Positions 47,105 through 55,565 of a DNA stretch of 64,000 nucleotides are shown piece by piece. The number at the start of each line of letters is the position of its first letter. Positions within the stretch are counted from its first letter, which is position 1. The notes below the pieces were generated by a model, which was not told where the DNA came from, made no database searches, and was given only the letters and a program-made list of their open reading frames with translations. Both the position numbers and the translations under genes were made by a program. This DNA comes from Farysia itapuensis (taxonomy: Eukaryota; Basidiomycota; Ustilaginomycetes; Ustilaginales; Ustilaginaceae), in assembly GCA_023212645.1 (NCBI GenBank), contig JALBYC010000012.1, forward strand, positions 186,001 through 250,000, written 5' to 3'.

Positions 47105-49120
47105 ATGGCCAGCAAAGGGGCGCCACTCTCGGTGGCAGAGTTGCTGGAGAAGCAGAGACAGGAGGCAGCCTTCAAGCCTAAATTCCTCTCCAAAGCTGAG
47201 CGTGCAAAACAGGCAGAGCAGCAGCGAGCCGAGCAAGAAGAGCAGGCTCGAAAGAAGCAAGAGGCCGACAAGCAGCAACGGGCGCAGTTCGAGCAGCTGG
47301 CAAGCAAGCAGGCCGCAGCTTCCGCCCGTCATGTCCCGAATGGTCGTGACCAGCTAGATTACGGAACGGAATCCGACTACAGACGAAAGAGTCGAGATAG
47401 CAGGCCCCATCAAAACGGCAAACTTCACAGCAATGGTGCGTCTACAGTCGCATCTTCCTCGAGTACACAAGATGCGCAAGACTCTTCACTCACGACGGAA
47501 CAGCAAGCACAGATTCGCGCACGTTATTTAGGAACGAAAGTAGAGGCTAGTAAGAAAGCTAAGCGCAAGCCTACAGACAAGAAGTTTGTATTCGACTGGG
47601 GAGAGGAAGAAGATACTGCCACCGATTCTCTAGCGCTCCAGTATCAGCTGCCGAACAGCTCAGAAGCTACGCGCTCAGACGACCTGGGGAAGAAGACTCT
47701 TCGTAACAGATTCGAGGAAAAGCACTGGTCAGACAAGGCTTTGGACGAGATGAGAGAGCGAGATTGGCGTATCTTTCGCGAGGACTTTAGTATATCTGCC
47801 CGAGGTGGTAGCATTCCCCGGCCGCTGCGCAGCTGGACCGAGAGCAGCATCCCTGCGCCGATCCTTGCTGCGATCAAAGACGTGGGCTATTCCGATCCGT
47901 CGCCAATCCAGCGTCAGGCTATTCCCATCGGCTTGCAGAACAGAGATCTGATTGGTATCGCCGAGACTGGATCTGGTAAGACGGCTTCCTTCCTTATCCC
48001 GATGCTGTCCTACATCTCTGCGCTACCCAAACTCGATGAACAGACAAAGTCACTCGGACCTTACGCTCTCATCCTTGTGCCCACGCGTGAATTGGCACAA
48101 CAGATCGAGGGAGAAACAAACAAGTTTTCCTCGCGGCTCGGCCTCACTTCGGTGTCCATTGTCGGTGGTAGAGACGTTAATGAACAGATCTATGCGCTGC
48201 GAGACGGCGCTGAGATTGTCATTGCCACGCCAGGACGACTTAAGGATGTGCTCGAGCGACACGTGCTTGTGCTGTCGCAATGTAGCTACGTCGTCATGGA
48301 CGAAGCTGACAAGATGGTGGACATGGGCTTTGAAGCTACGGTCAACTATATTCTGGACTCGTTGCCCGTCAGCAACCTCAAGCCAGAAGGCGAAGATCTG
48401 GAACTAGAGGCAGACAGCGCGCGCGACCCGGCGGCGCCAAGATACCGAGTCACCATGCTGTACAGTGCCACGATGCCGGCCTCGGTCGAACGCATGGCAA
48501 GAACATACCTGCGTCGGCCTGCAACCATCACTATCGGCGATGCGGGCCAGGCAGTAGCAACGGTGGAACAGCAGGTCGAGTTTGTCAACTCCGAGGAAAC
48601 ACGCAAGTCACGACTGATCCAGATCCTGTCCCGCAGCTCACACTTGGTACCAATTATCGTGTTTGTCAACCAAAAGCGCACGGCAGATACTGTCTCGCGC
48701 GACTTGATACGCGCTGGGTTCCCCGTATCGGTCCTGCATTCGGGTAAAACGCAAGATATGCGCGAAGAAGCGCTACAATCCCTTCGATCTGGCCTTGCCA
48801 AAGTGCTTGTCGCTACGGATTTGGCAGGTCGAGGTATCGACGTTCCCAACGTCGGCCTTGTCATCAATTTCCAGATGGCCAACAACATTGAATCTTACGT
48901 CCACCGAATCGGCCGTACAGGTCGAGCTGGTAAGCTCGGTACCTCCATCACGTTCCTAGACCAGTCCGATTCGGATGTCTTCTACGATCTGAAGCAGGAA
49001 ATTGCCAAGAGTAAGCTCAGCAAACAGAATCCAGCGCTGGCAAAGCACCCAGCAGCACAACACAAACCTGTTCGCCTTGATTCGGCCAAACGCAAACGAG
49101 ACCGAGACGATCAAGGCTAG
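47105..49120 (+). CDS. PRP28: DEAD-box splicing helicase Prp28
   Basis: 671 residues. The N-terminal 190 residues are charged and Lys/Glu/Gln-rich (KAERAKQAEQQRAEQEEQAR). The linker LRNRFEEKHWSDKALDEMRE and WRIFREDFSISARGG is specific to Prp28/DDX23. Helicase motifs: Q motif PSPIQRQAIPIGLQ, I AETGSGKTASF (near 286), PTRELAQQ, II VMDEADKMVDMGFE (near 398), III YSATMP, and [13 protein letters not shown]. Prp28 unwinds the U1/5' splice-site duplex so that U6 can replace U1 when the tri-snRNP joins. The stop is 43 bp from that of the convergent orphan gene. Confidence 0.95.
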   Translation: MASKGAPLSVAELLEKQRQEAAFKPKFLSKAERAKQAEQQRAEQEEQARKKQEADKQQRAQFEQLASKQAAASARHVPNGRDQLDYGTESDYRRKSRDSRPHQNGKLHSNGASTVASSSSTQDAQDSSLTTEQQAQIRARYLGTKVEASKKAKRKPTDKKFVFDWGEEEDTATDSLALQYQLPNSSEATRSDDLGKKTLRNRFEEKHWSDKALDEMRERDWRIFREDFSISARGGSIPRPLRSWTESSIPAPILAAIKDVGYSDPSPIQRQAIPIGLQNRDLIGIAETGSGKTASFLIPMLSYISALPKLDEQTKSLGPYALILVPTRELAQQIEGETNKFSSRLGLTSVSIVGGRDVNEQIYALRDGAEIVIATPGRLKDVLERHVLVLSQCSYVVMDEADKMVDMGFEATVNYILDSLPVSNLKPEGEDLELEADSARDPAAPRYRVTMLYSATMPASVERMARTYLRRPATITIGDAGQAVATVEQQVEFVNSEETRKSRLIQILSRSSHLVPIIVFVNQKRTADTVSRDLIRAGFPVSVLHSGKTQDMREEALQSLRSGLAKVLVATDLAGRGIDVPNVGLVINFQMANNIESYVHRIGRTGRAGKLGTSITFLDQSDSDVFYDLKQEIAKSKLSKQNPALAKHPAAQHKPVRLDSAKRKRDRDDQG

Positions 49121-49163
49121 CTTTTTGCGTCGTACGCCAGTGAAATTCAAGAGTGAAGCTACA

Positions 49164-51038
49164 TCATGCGTCGATCTTTTTGACAACGTAGAGGTCCCAC
49201 CATCGCATGTCGAGCTCGAGCACCGTTCCAGTTGGCTCTTTAGCGCGGGCTTCATCGAACCACTTGATGAACCAGCGATAAAATTTCGTGGCCTCTTGCG
49301 TCTTGTGTTGCAAGCAACACGTTTGAGCGAGCAAGAGAAGCGTGTGGCCCTGAACAGTAGACTGGATAGATGCCACATCGAGTGAGTCGCTGTCGGTAGC
49401 ATTGTTGGCCGCAAAACGTGATTTGGGTCCAAGAGCGTTTGACACGAGATCCAGCTCGGTCTGCGCCTTGACATAGTCGTTCTGTAGGAGCGATAAGGTG
49501 CCTAGCACGAGTCGCAAACTCGTGATCTTGAGTACGGTGGGTGCGGCATCGAAGGTGAGCGACTGATGCATAGGCAGAGCCAAGACGGCTCCTATCGCTT
49601 GTGACGCCTCTCTCAGCTGCGCTCTATTGTCAACTGAAAGTGTCTGTGTGGTGATCTGAAACTTGTTTGTGAGGGAAGTGAGCACCTCCGAGTAGTCGTC
49701 GGACTCGGCCAGTTTGGATATAGGAATGCGTAGGGTATCACGGAATGCACGGTGCGGAAAGCGCAGAGATAGCAGTGCGTCCACCATCAGCCCAGAGACA
49801 AGATCGGCACGGAAGAACGGAGATTCGAGAATCGTCTTCTCTCTCGGTTTCTCCGCCTTGTCATTCGAGGTTCCCGGTTGTTCGACCGGTGTTTCCGCAG
49901 GCTGAGAGGGCACATCTGCCTCTTTCGGTGGCTCGTCTCCAAGCTCCTCAACGAGCTCTTCTGCATCGTTGACTTGCTCGATCACTTCTTCCTGCATTTG
50001 ATCCAGATCAAGACTGGCCTTCCAGTCGGAAATGGCGCGCAAATAGTACTTGAGTGTGGATTTCTTGTGAGAAGCCAGCTTGAAGTTGATCGCTGCGCGA
50101 TTGTTGAGCGCAACGATACGGAGATCGATGTTTCGTGAGCCGTCACGTTCGGCCAGTATTTGCAAGGCAGAGTTGAGCTTTTGCTTGGCGCTGCGAAGAC
50201 GAGCTTCGTCATGCGTGTCGCCTCGCAGATCTTTTTCAGCTCGAGTGACCAAGGTTGCAGGGTTCGATTCGGAATTGGCTGCTTGCAAGAGGATCTGGTG
50301 ATTCGGACTGTCGGTCGCAGTCTTTGTGAGACTGCTGAGATCGAGGCTGGTCTTGCGCATAAGTTGGCCGGACAGGAGCAACTTGGTCTCGTCCCAGGCA
50401 TTCTCGCCAGTGGAGCGCAATGGCTTGGCGACTCGCTTGGGAGAGACGTAGAATCGGTTTAGCAACTGGACCAGATCGGTCGGAGGAATGATTTTGATAA
50501 GAGCAAAGTCCGCTTTGGCACCCTTCTCGAATTCTGGTTGCAGACGCTTGCAAGCTTCTGTGTAAGCGGTTCTGGTGAGATCGAGGGCCGTCCTGAATTC
50601 GTGTGTCCACTGCGTAATCGTCTGCACGCCTGGAATCCAGTGCCAGTCTGGGTATCCATCGAGCAGGCCGCAGTTCTTCTTTTCTTCTTCAATGTACTCG
50701 TAGATACGGGTGGTGTTGAGGATGTAGCTGTCAAAGTCAGGCTTCTTGGACGGCATCTGCTCCTCGCACTTCGCAACAGCGGTTGCGAATTTTTCGTCCG
50801 ATGTCAGAAACAGCTTGAGCTTCGAGATGAAGAGGCCCAGGGCATGGTCTCGCACGTTTGTGCGCTGCTCTAGGATCCATGCTTCAATCTCGGCTGTCTC
50901 CTGGAAACAGCCGACAGCTTCTGGCGTGTAGCCTTCCTGAATGGATTCGCATACGTGCCAGTAAGCATATGGCTCGAGGTTTTTAAACAAGTGGTAGTCA
51001 AGAGCCTCGTCTGCACAGTTCTCGTAGATCGCCTCCAT
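49164..51038 (-). CDS. Orphan helical protein with a TPR-like region
   Basis: 624 residues; no family recognised. The start MEAIYENCADEALDYHLFKN is at a good ATG. The N-terminal 240 residues are helical and Trp/Tyr-rich (LEPYAYWHVCESIQEGYTPE, LLDGYPDWHWIPGVQTITQW). A TPR-like stretch lies near 290-345 (IVALNNRAAINFKLASHKKS, TLKYYLRAISDWKASLDLD). An acidic linker follows (EELGDEPPKEADVPSQ). The C-terminal 220 residues are again helical (YVKAQTELDLVSNALG, TLLLLAQTCCLQHKTQEATK) and end VLELDMRWWDLYVVKKIDA. There is no signal peptide or TM helix. A co-chaperone-like or scaffold role would be a guess. Confidence 0.7.
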   Translation of the reverse strand: MEAIYENCADEALDYHLFKNLEPYAYWHVCESIQEGYTPEAVGCFQETAEIEAWILEQRTNVRDHALGLFISKLKLFLTSDEKFATAVAKCEEQMPSKKPDFDSYILNTTRIYEYIEEEKKNCGLLDGYPDWHWIPGVQTITQWTHEFRTALDLTRTAYTEACKRLQPEFEKGAKADFALIKIIPPTDLVQLLNRFYVSPKRVAKPLRSTGENAWDETKLLLSGQLMRKTSLDLSSLTKTATDSPNHQILLQAANSESNPATLVTRAEKDLRGDTHDEARLRSAKQKLNSALQILAERDGSRNIDLRIVALNNRAAINFKLASHKKSTLKYYLRAISDWKASLDLDQMQEEVIEQVNDAEELVEELGDEPPKEADVPSQPAETPVEQPGTSNDKAEKPREKTILESPFFRADLVSGLMVDALLSLRFPHRAFRDTLRIPISKLAESDDYSEVLTSLTNKFQITTQTLSVDNRAQLREASQAIGAVLALPMHQSLTFDAAPTVLKITSLRLVLGTLSLLQNDYVKAQTELDLVSNALGPKSRFAANNATDSDSLDVASIQSTVQGHTLLLLAQTCCLQHKTQEATKFYRWFIKWFDEARAKEPTGTVLELDMRWWDLYVVKKIDA

Positions 51039-51286
51039 TACGAGGAGTGAGACTTGCTATGTGGCATGGAAGGCAGAAGAAAAGGTGGGTTTAATGATGC
51101 TGGCAAAGGCTAAAAGATCGTTGAGAAGATTCAGGGTTGCGCGTGCGTTGCACATACGCCACGTGATTTTGGCGCAATGTGATGTTAGGGCAGTCGTACG
51201 ATCCGAAACCAACACTTTCGTCACTTCGCCTGACCATCGACCATCGTGCCCTCCATCTACAGCTCTTCCCGTCAAGTCGCCAAGTC

Positions 51287-51970
51287 ATGAATGCGTACCA
51301 GAGCGCCTCAACTCTGTCCGATGCACCACCGGGGCAAGGGCAGATCACACAGACCCCAGGCCGGCCAACAATCGACCTCAAAAAGAAGCTCGTTGTCGTC
51401 GGCGACGGAGGTTGCGGCAAGACATGTCTCCTGATCGTCTACTCACAAAACAGATTCCCCGAGGAGTACGTGCCTACAGTCTTTGAAAACTATGTGCCAA
51501 TTATCCAGTTTGAAGGAAAGACGGTTGAACTTGCGCTCTGGGATACGGCTGGACAAGAAGAATACGATCGATTACGGCCGCTCTCCTATCCCGAGTCAGA
51601 CATCATTCTCATCTGCTTTGCCGTAGATTTCCCAACAAGTTTGGCCAATGTGCAAGACAAGTGGTTCCCAGAGATCAATCATTTCTGTGAAGGCGTTCCG
51701 ATCTTGCTTGTCGGTCTCAAGACAGACTTGCGTAAGGATGCCAACAGCATCGCGATGCTCCAAGCGCAAGGTATCAAACCTGTATCGCCCAGTCAAGGGC
51801 AAGCGGTTGCTACCGAGATTGGCGCAGCAAAGTATGTCGAATGCTCTGCAAAAACGAAAGCCGGAGTCCAGGAAGTCTTCGACACGGCCCTCAGAGAAGC
51901 TTGCAAGAAGCGCTGGGGCCGAAGAGCAGGAGGCCTCGGTGGCCAAAAGAAGAAGTGCATTCTCCTGTAA
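51287..51970 (+). CDS. Rho-family GTPase (Rho1-like)
   Basis: ATG at 51287 ([18 protein letters not shown]) gives 227 residues, with about 25 extra N-terminal residues relative to Rho1. Motifs: P-loop [14 protein letters not shown] (39-46), effector loop [34 protein letters not shown]4 as GLKTDLRKD in place of NKxD, and G5 [10 protein letters not shown] Rho insert helix is present ([18 protein letters not shown]). The polybasic end [10 protein letters not shown] is a CAAX box favouring geranylgeranylation. It acts at the plasma membrane in cell wall and actin control. The switch regions are Rho1-like, but the [17 protein letters not shown] part differs from canonical Rho1, so a paralog is possible. 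An upstream in-frame ORF (51179) uses a non-ATG start and is not used. Confidence 0.88.
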   Translation: MNAYQSASTLSDAPPGQGQITQTPGRPTIDLKKKLVVVGDGGCGKTCLLIVYSQNRFPEEYVPTVFENYVPIIQFEGKTVELALWDTAGQEEYDRLRPLSYPESDIILICFAVDFPTSLANVQDKWFPEINHFCEGVPILLVGLKTDLRKDANSIAMLQAQGIKPVSPSQGQAVATEIGAAKYVECSAKTKAGVQEVFDTALREACKKRWGRRAGGLGGQKKKCILL

Positions 51971-52103
51971 TGTCTCGTAGCTGCTCGATCGCCCTTTGCA
52001 AGTCACCCTTACACTCCTTTTTGTCGTTCCCTAGTTCACTTACACACAAACACAGACACTCTTTCTGATCCGAAGCCAAGCCATTGCATTGACAAATTCG
52101 AGG

Positions 52104-52806
52104 TCAGTAATAACCGACTGTGTGCAGTAATGCGTGTGGATGTACTTGTTGATGGTGCTCGAGTATATCGTCAATATCATTGTCGATATCTGACGAGGCA
52201 ACGATCTGTACATGAAACGATCTGTCAGTAATCACACTTAGGCTCGGTGGGCGACGCGTATAGACTTACAGCGTTGGCCAGATCGAGGATGGCCTTTCCG
52301 GCAGCTACAGCTTCTTCATGATTGTCCTTGATTTCGACGTTGATGACGTGCACGCTTCTGTTGAAGTCTGAGCCACGATTGAGCAGATCTTCGCATACGG
52401 CATCAAAGCACCGTTCTTCGCATGTAATCACAATGTCAGCGGTATATTTCGACTCTTGCCAGCGTTCCGGTGCTTTCTTGACTCCCTTGTTGCGCGTCAG
52501 CATTGTCATTAACCCGTTTGCCCAATACAAGCGCGGATCTTTGGACGTCAGATCGGCAATAATGTCCTCGTATGGTGTTCCGAACTGGTATATGTTTGGA
52601 AGGTTGATCTTTGGCCCCGGTAGACGTACGGCCGATCCTGTACCTGCCGACGTGACCTGGAAGCCAGCCTCGGAAAGCACCGAGTGTGCTGCCATGGAAC
52701 GGTTCTGATTTGAAGCACACACGACACAGAACATGGTGCTTGCTTTCGTGGCGACTGTCAGGTCATTCGCTTGCTCTATCGCTCTATTTGACGGGCCTGC
52801 TTCCAT
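52104..52806 (-). CDS. SSU72: Ssu72 RNA polymerase II CTD phosphatase, two exons
   Basis: Exon 1 is 52806-52270, exon 2 is 52205-52104, and the intron is 64 bp (GTAAGT, CTGAC branch, GTACAG), giving 212 residues. The CX5R active site is [12 protein letters not shown] (Cys-30 to Arg-36). Other motifs: [42 protein letters not shown] and [19 protein letters not shown]. Exon 2 supplies the diagnostic C-terminus [19 protein letters not shown]; without the splice the protein would end in unrelated residues. Ssu72 removes Ser5/Ser7 phosphate from the Pol II CTD within the cleavage/polyadenylation factor, acting in termination and 3'-end formation. Confidence 0.95.
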
Positions 52807-52937
52807 CCTTGCGTGATCTGAAAGCAATTGACGACACAAGTGCAATAGCCTGATGAGAGAGAAGCGAAGTGTAGCAAGGCAATCACAATCATGGTCTCCG
52901 GAACGCGGAAAAGTCATCCAACTCGAGAAAACTACAG

Positions 52938-52944
52938 TCTAACA
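52938..52944 (+). promoter_or_regulatory. TCTAACA motif upstream of SSU72
   Basis: The exact heptamer lies 132 bp before the SSU72 ATG but on the strand opposite to SSU72. It shows the motif can sit in either orientation. Confidence 0.4.
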
Positions 52945-53120
52945 CGATGTGCCACCAACTTTTAACTTTTATCAGGCTGCATTATCAGATCGTGCCAGTA
53001 TGGTCAGTATGGGCAATTCACATTCACCGTGAGTGCACATTCATATCTTCACATGTGAGACTTGGAGGTTCCCAGCAGTCTGTTTGTGATTGCAGTAGAC
53101 ATGAGCAAACATTAATCTAG

Positions 53121-54881
53121 TCACGAAGAAAAGGCAGGCGGAGCATCGTTGTCTGTCAGCTTTAGGCGCTTATGGTCACGTTGATCCGGAGCTGAATCCT
53201 CTGTCTTGATTCCCAGATCCTCTGTCTTGATGTCTGGCTCCTCTGCCTTGATTGCTGGCTCCTCTGTCTCGATTTCTGGCTGCTGTGTCACGAGTTCTGA
53301 CTGTTCTGTCTTAATTTCCGACTCCTCTGTCTTAATTTCTGGCGCCTTTGCCTCAGTTTCTGGCTCGTTTGTCATGATTTGCGGGTTTTTCATAAGCGGC
53401 TCAGCCGTCTGGGTGTCATCAGTGTCTTTGAGCTGAGCGAGGTAATCGGCTCGCATTTGTAGAGCCTTTTGATCCGAATGCACTTTGAGAGCGTGCAAAA
53501 TGAATCCTCCAGTGCTGCTGGTCGTCATTTCGGGATGTGTGCGTCCTGGAAGTACCTGGTACTTGCGCAACCAAGGCTCGGTAATGCTCACGTTGATAAA
53601 TTCTTCCTCTGCCCTGAGCTTTGCATGTGCTTCGACGAGAGGCTGTAGGTACGGACTGTGGACCACGACGCTGCCACTGCCTGCGAGCTGATTTCGTACC
53701 TTGTTCAGGATGCTACAGGGATCGTAGTGGCAAGCAATCAGTATCGCGTCGAAGTCTCCGCCGAAGAAGTCGTTCCGGACGCTGTCGACCTCGCGGAAGC
53801 CGGCTTGGCGCTTTCGGTCTCTAGACTTGTCTTTGGCTGACTTGGCGGGAGATCCATTGGCGGTCTTTCCCGTTGTCTTGTCAATGCTTTGTGTGGAAAA
53901 CACTGGCGCATAGTCTTCCTCTGTGGCGGCCCAGTTCATGATTTTGAGTACGCCTTTAGTGAACTGCGCTGGAAAGTGAAAGTATGGCAGAATGTCGAAA
54001 GAAGGAGGTGACTCGGCGTCGTTGATCGCGATCAAGGTGCCGTCGCCTCCCATACGTTCCAGAATGGCCCCAGCGAGGAGCCCAGAGACACCATCGACGA
54101 CGAGGTATTTGCCACCAGGCCGTACGCTGGCATACGTCAAACATTGCGAGAGCGCATCCTTACGAATCCAGCGGATCTTCTCGGGCGACTTTTCGAACCA
54201 AAAGTCGCACACATTGCCAAAGTCGGGCTGGAGTGGCGTGAAGAGCTTGAGGTGTTTCTGCTCTTTGCGCGCCACATACTTGGCTTGACTATACACGGTT
54301 CGGTTGCCGTAGCTCTCCGATGAGGCTAGCTGCTGCTCGATGATTTGTCGTCCGGACAGGCCTTGATTCTTGAGCTGCTGGATGTCTATGTATGTCAATT
54401 TCTGCGCTGTGCCGTCATCGTTGATATGTTCGTTTGTAGCTCCGGTCCCCTCTTCTGCCTCCATTGTTCCCAGCGTGGAGTTGATCACAATCGAAAGTGT
54501 CGATGTAGATGTGCTATTGGTAGCAGCGCCGTCGCCTGCTGTAGACGGAGCAGTCTTGATCTCGTAGGTGAAGCCATACGGCATGCCAATAATGTCGTTA
54601 GCCTGGAAGGTTCCAAACTTCCCCAGATTGACTTGGCGTCCTGGTTGTATCTCTACCGACTTGGTTCGTCCCGATGGCAACTTGAGAATGACTGTCGATT
54701 CAGACGAGATGTACAAAAGACGCTGTCGTAGCTGATCTGACGTGAGTCTAGGTAGTGGGGCGTGTCGATTCCTGAAATTGGGCTTCTTGGCCGGTTTCTG
54801 TACAGGGTTCTCGGCCATAGACGCAGTCGAGGGGCCTGCCTCTGCAGCTATGCCATTTGTGAGTGCTGTTTCGACTGACAT
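53121..54881 (-). CDS. TRM6: tRNA m1A58 methyltransferase, non-catalytic subunit
   Basis: 586 residues. The Gcd10/Trm6 fold is seen from about 50: LLYISSESTVILKLPSGRTK, GKFGTFQANDIIGMPYGFTY, LTYIDIQQLKNQGLSGRQII, KYVARKEQKHLKLFTP, PEKIRWIRKDALSQCLTYA, and the degenerate Rossmann GGKYLVVDGVSGLLAGAILE. The catalytic SAM motif is eroded, as expected for Trm6, which binds tRNA while Trm61 methylates A58, essential for initiator tRNA-Met. Two inserts are seen: a Ser/Thr-rich loop near 115-145, and a C-terminal heptad array (EIKTEES-type, seven copies) before the final DHKRLKLTDND. Confidence 0.92.
   Translation of the reverse strand: MSVETALTNGIAAEAGPSTASMAENPVQKPAKKPNFRNRHAPLPRLTSDQLRQRLLYISSESTVILKLPSGRTKSVEIQPGRQVNLGKFGTFQANDIIGMPYGFTYEIKTAPSTAGDGAATNSTSTSTLSIVINSTLGTMEAEEGTGATNEHINDDGTAQKLTYIDIQQLKNQGLSGRQIIEQQLASSESYGNRTVYSQAKYVARKEQKHLKLFTPLQPDFGNVCDFWFEKSPEKIRWIRKDALSQCLTYASVRPGGKYLVVDGVSGLLAGAILERMGGDGTLIAINDAESPPSFDILPYFHFPAQFTKGVLKIMNWAATEEDYAPVFSTQSIDKTTGKTANGSPAKSAKDKSRDRKRQAGFREVDSVRNDFFGGDFDAILIACHYDPCSILNKVRNQLAGSGSVVVHSPYLQPLVEAHAKLRAEEEFINVSITEPWLRKYQVLPGRTHPEMTTSSTGGFILHALKVHSDQKALQMRADYLAQLKDTDDTQTAEPLMKNPQIMTNEPETEAKAPEIKTEESEIKTEQSELVTQQPEIETEEPAIKAEEPDIKTEDLGIKTEDSAPDQRDHKRLKLTDNDAPPAFSS
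53193..53339 (-). repeat. Seven 21-bp units encoding Glu/Lys/Thr heptads
   Basis: The units encode, in order, EIKTEES, EIKTEQS, ELVTQQP, EIETEEP, AIKAEEP, DIKTEDL and GIKTEDS near the TRM6 C-terminus. The I/E-rich KTEE words look like SUMO-type consensus sites (I-K-T-E). Confidence 0.85.
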
Positions 54882-54990
54882 GGCGTTGTGAGGAAAGAGC
54901 AGCCAGACACATTTTTGTCAAACTAGTTGGTTCAAGAAGAATTGCCGGTCACGTGTGCTCCTCCACCAAACCACCACCACCACTCCTCTC

Positions 54991-55536
54991 ATGAACGGCA
55001 CTACCGACGCAATCGGCTCGAATGAGTCGCAACAGCAGGCGAACCCTGTCGTTCCCTATGACAAAGAAGCCATCTATACAACATTGAGCCAGTTCGACGA
55101 ATCTGCGGACGAGGAGTTCCAAGCCGGACTTCAGGCTATTATTGGACCAATGCAGGCGTCCGGGGTAGAAGAGGAGCACATTCAAGAAACAAGACGAAGA
55201 GCCAAAGTCTTCTTTTGGAGCCAGCGTACAGGTGTACAGGTCGACTATCAGGACTACAAGACATGGCTTGCATCTCCGCAGCATGTGACACCGGCAATCG
55301 CTTCGGCCGCGGCTACTACGGCTTCCCCTTCTGAACCGTATCCGGCCACATTCGACGCGATTGTCGAACTCATTACTACGGGCAAGACAGATCAGATACC
55401 CGGTATAAGAGACATACCACTCAAAATTAACGAACAGGCACCCACAGAACCGAAACTTGCTAGACCGACCAAGCCTTGGGAACGTGCAGCTTCCACAGAC
55501 GCAGAGACGCACATGGAGCCTTCTCCATCAGCATAA
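54991..55536 (+). CDS. PEX39: PEX39-like KPWE-domain protein
   Basis: ATG at 54991 (MNGTTDAIGSNESQQQ) gives 181 residues. Upstream in-frame codons lack an ATG. Residues 20-95 form a helical module (IYTTLSQFDESADEEFQAG ... ETRRRAKVFFWSQRTG, YQDYKTWL). Residues 118-165 match the KPWE family: YPATFDAIVELITTGKTDQI, PGIRDIPLKIN, then ARPTKPWERA with KPWE at 161-164. Proteins of this family (human C6orf226, yeast Yjr012c) have been described as PEX39, which binds the PTS2 receptor Pex7 and helps peroxisomal import. The same [KR]PWE motif occurs in Pex13. Orthology here is inferred from motif order. The stop is 29 bp from that of POL32. Confidence 0.7.
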   Translation: MNGTTDAIGSNESQQQANPVVPYDKEAIYTTLSQFDESADEEFQAGLQAIIGPMQASGVEEEHIQETRRRAKVFFWSQRTGVQVDYQDYKTWLASPQHVTPAIASAAATTASPSEPYPATFDAIVELITTGKTDQIPGIRDIPLKINEQAPTEPKLARPTKPWERAASTDAETHMEPSPSA

Positions 55537-55565
55537 AGTGCAAATGTATAACGTACTGTGGTGTG

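Noticed and set aside
54955..54990. Upstream start of the PEX39-like protein
   Set aside because: That codon is GTG. The same problem affects upstream 'starts' at 9853, 12657, 15557, 15741, 57134 and 63790, so I moved to ATG or, for 63790, extended to the window edge.
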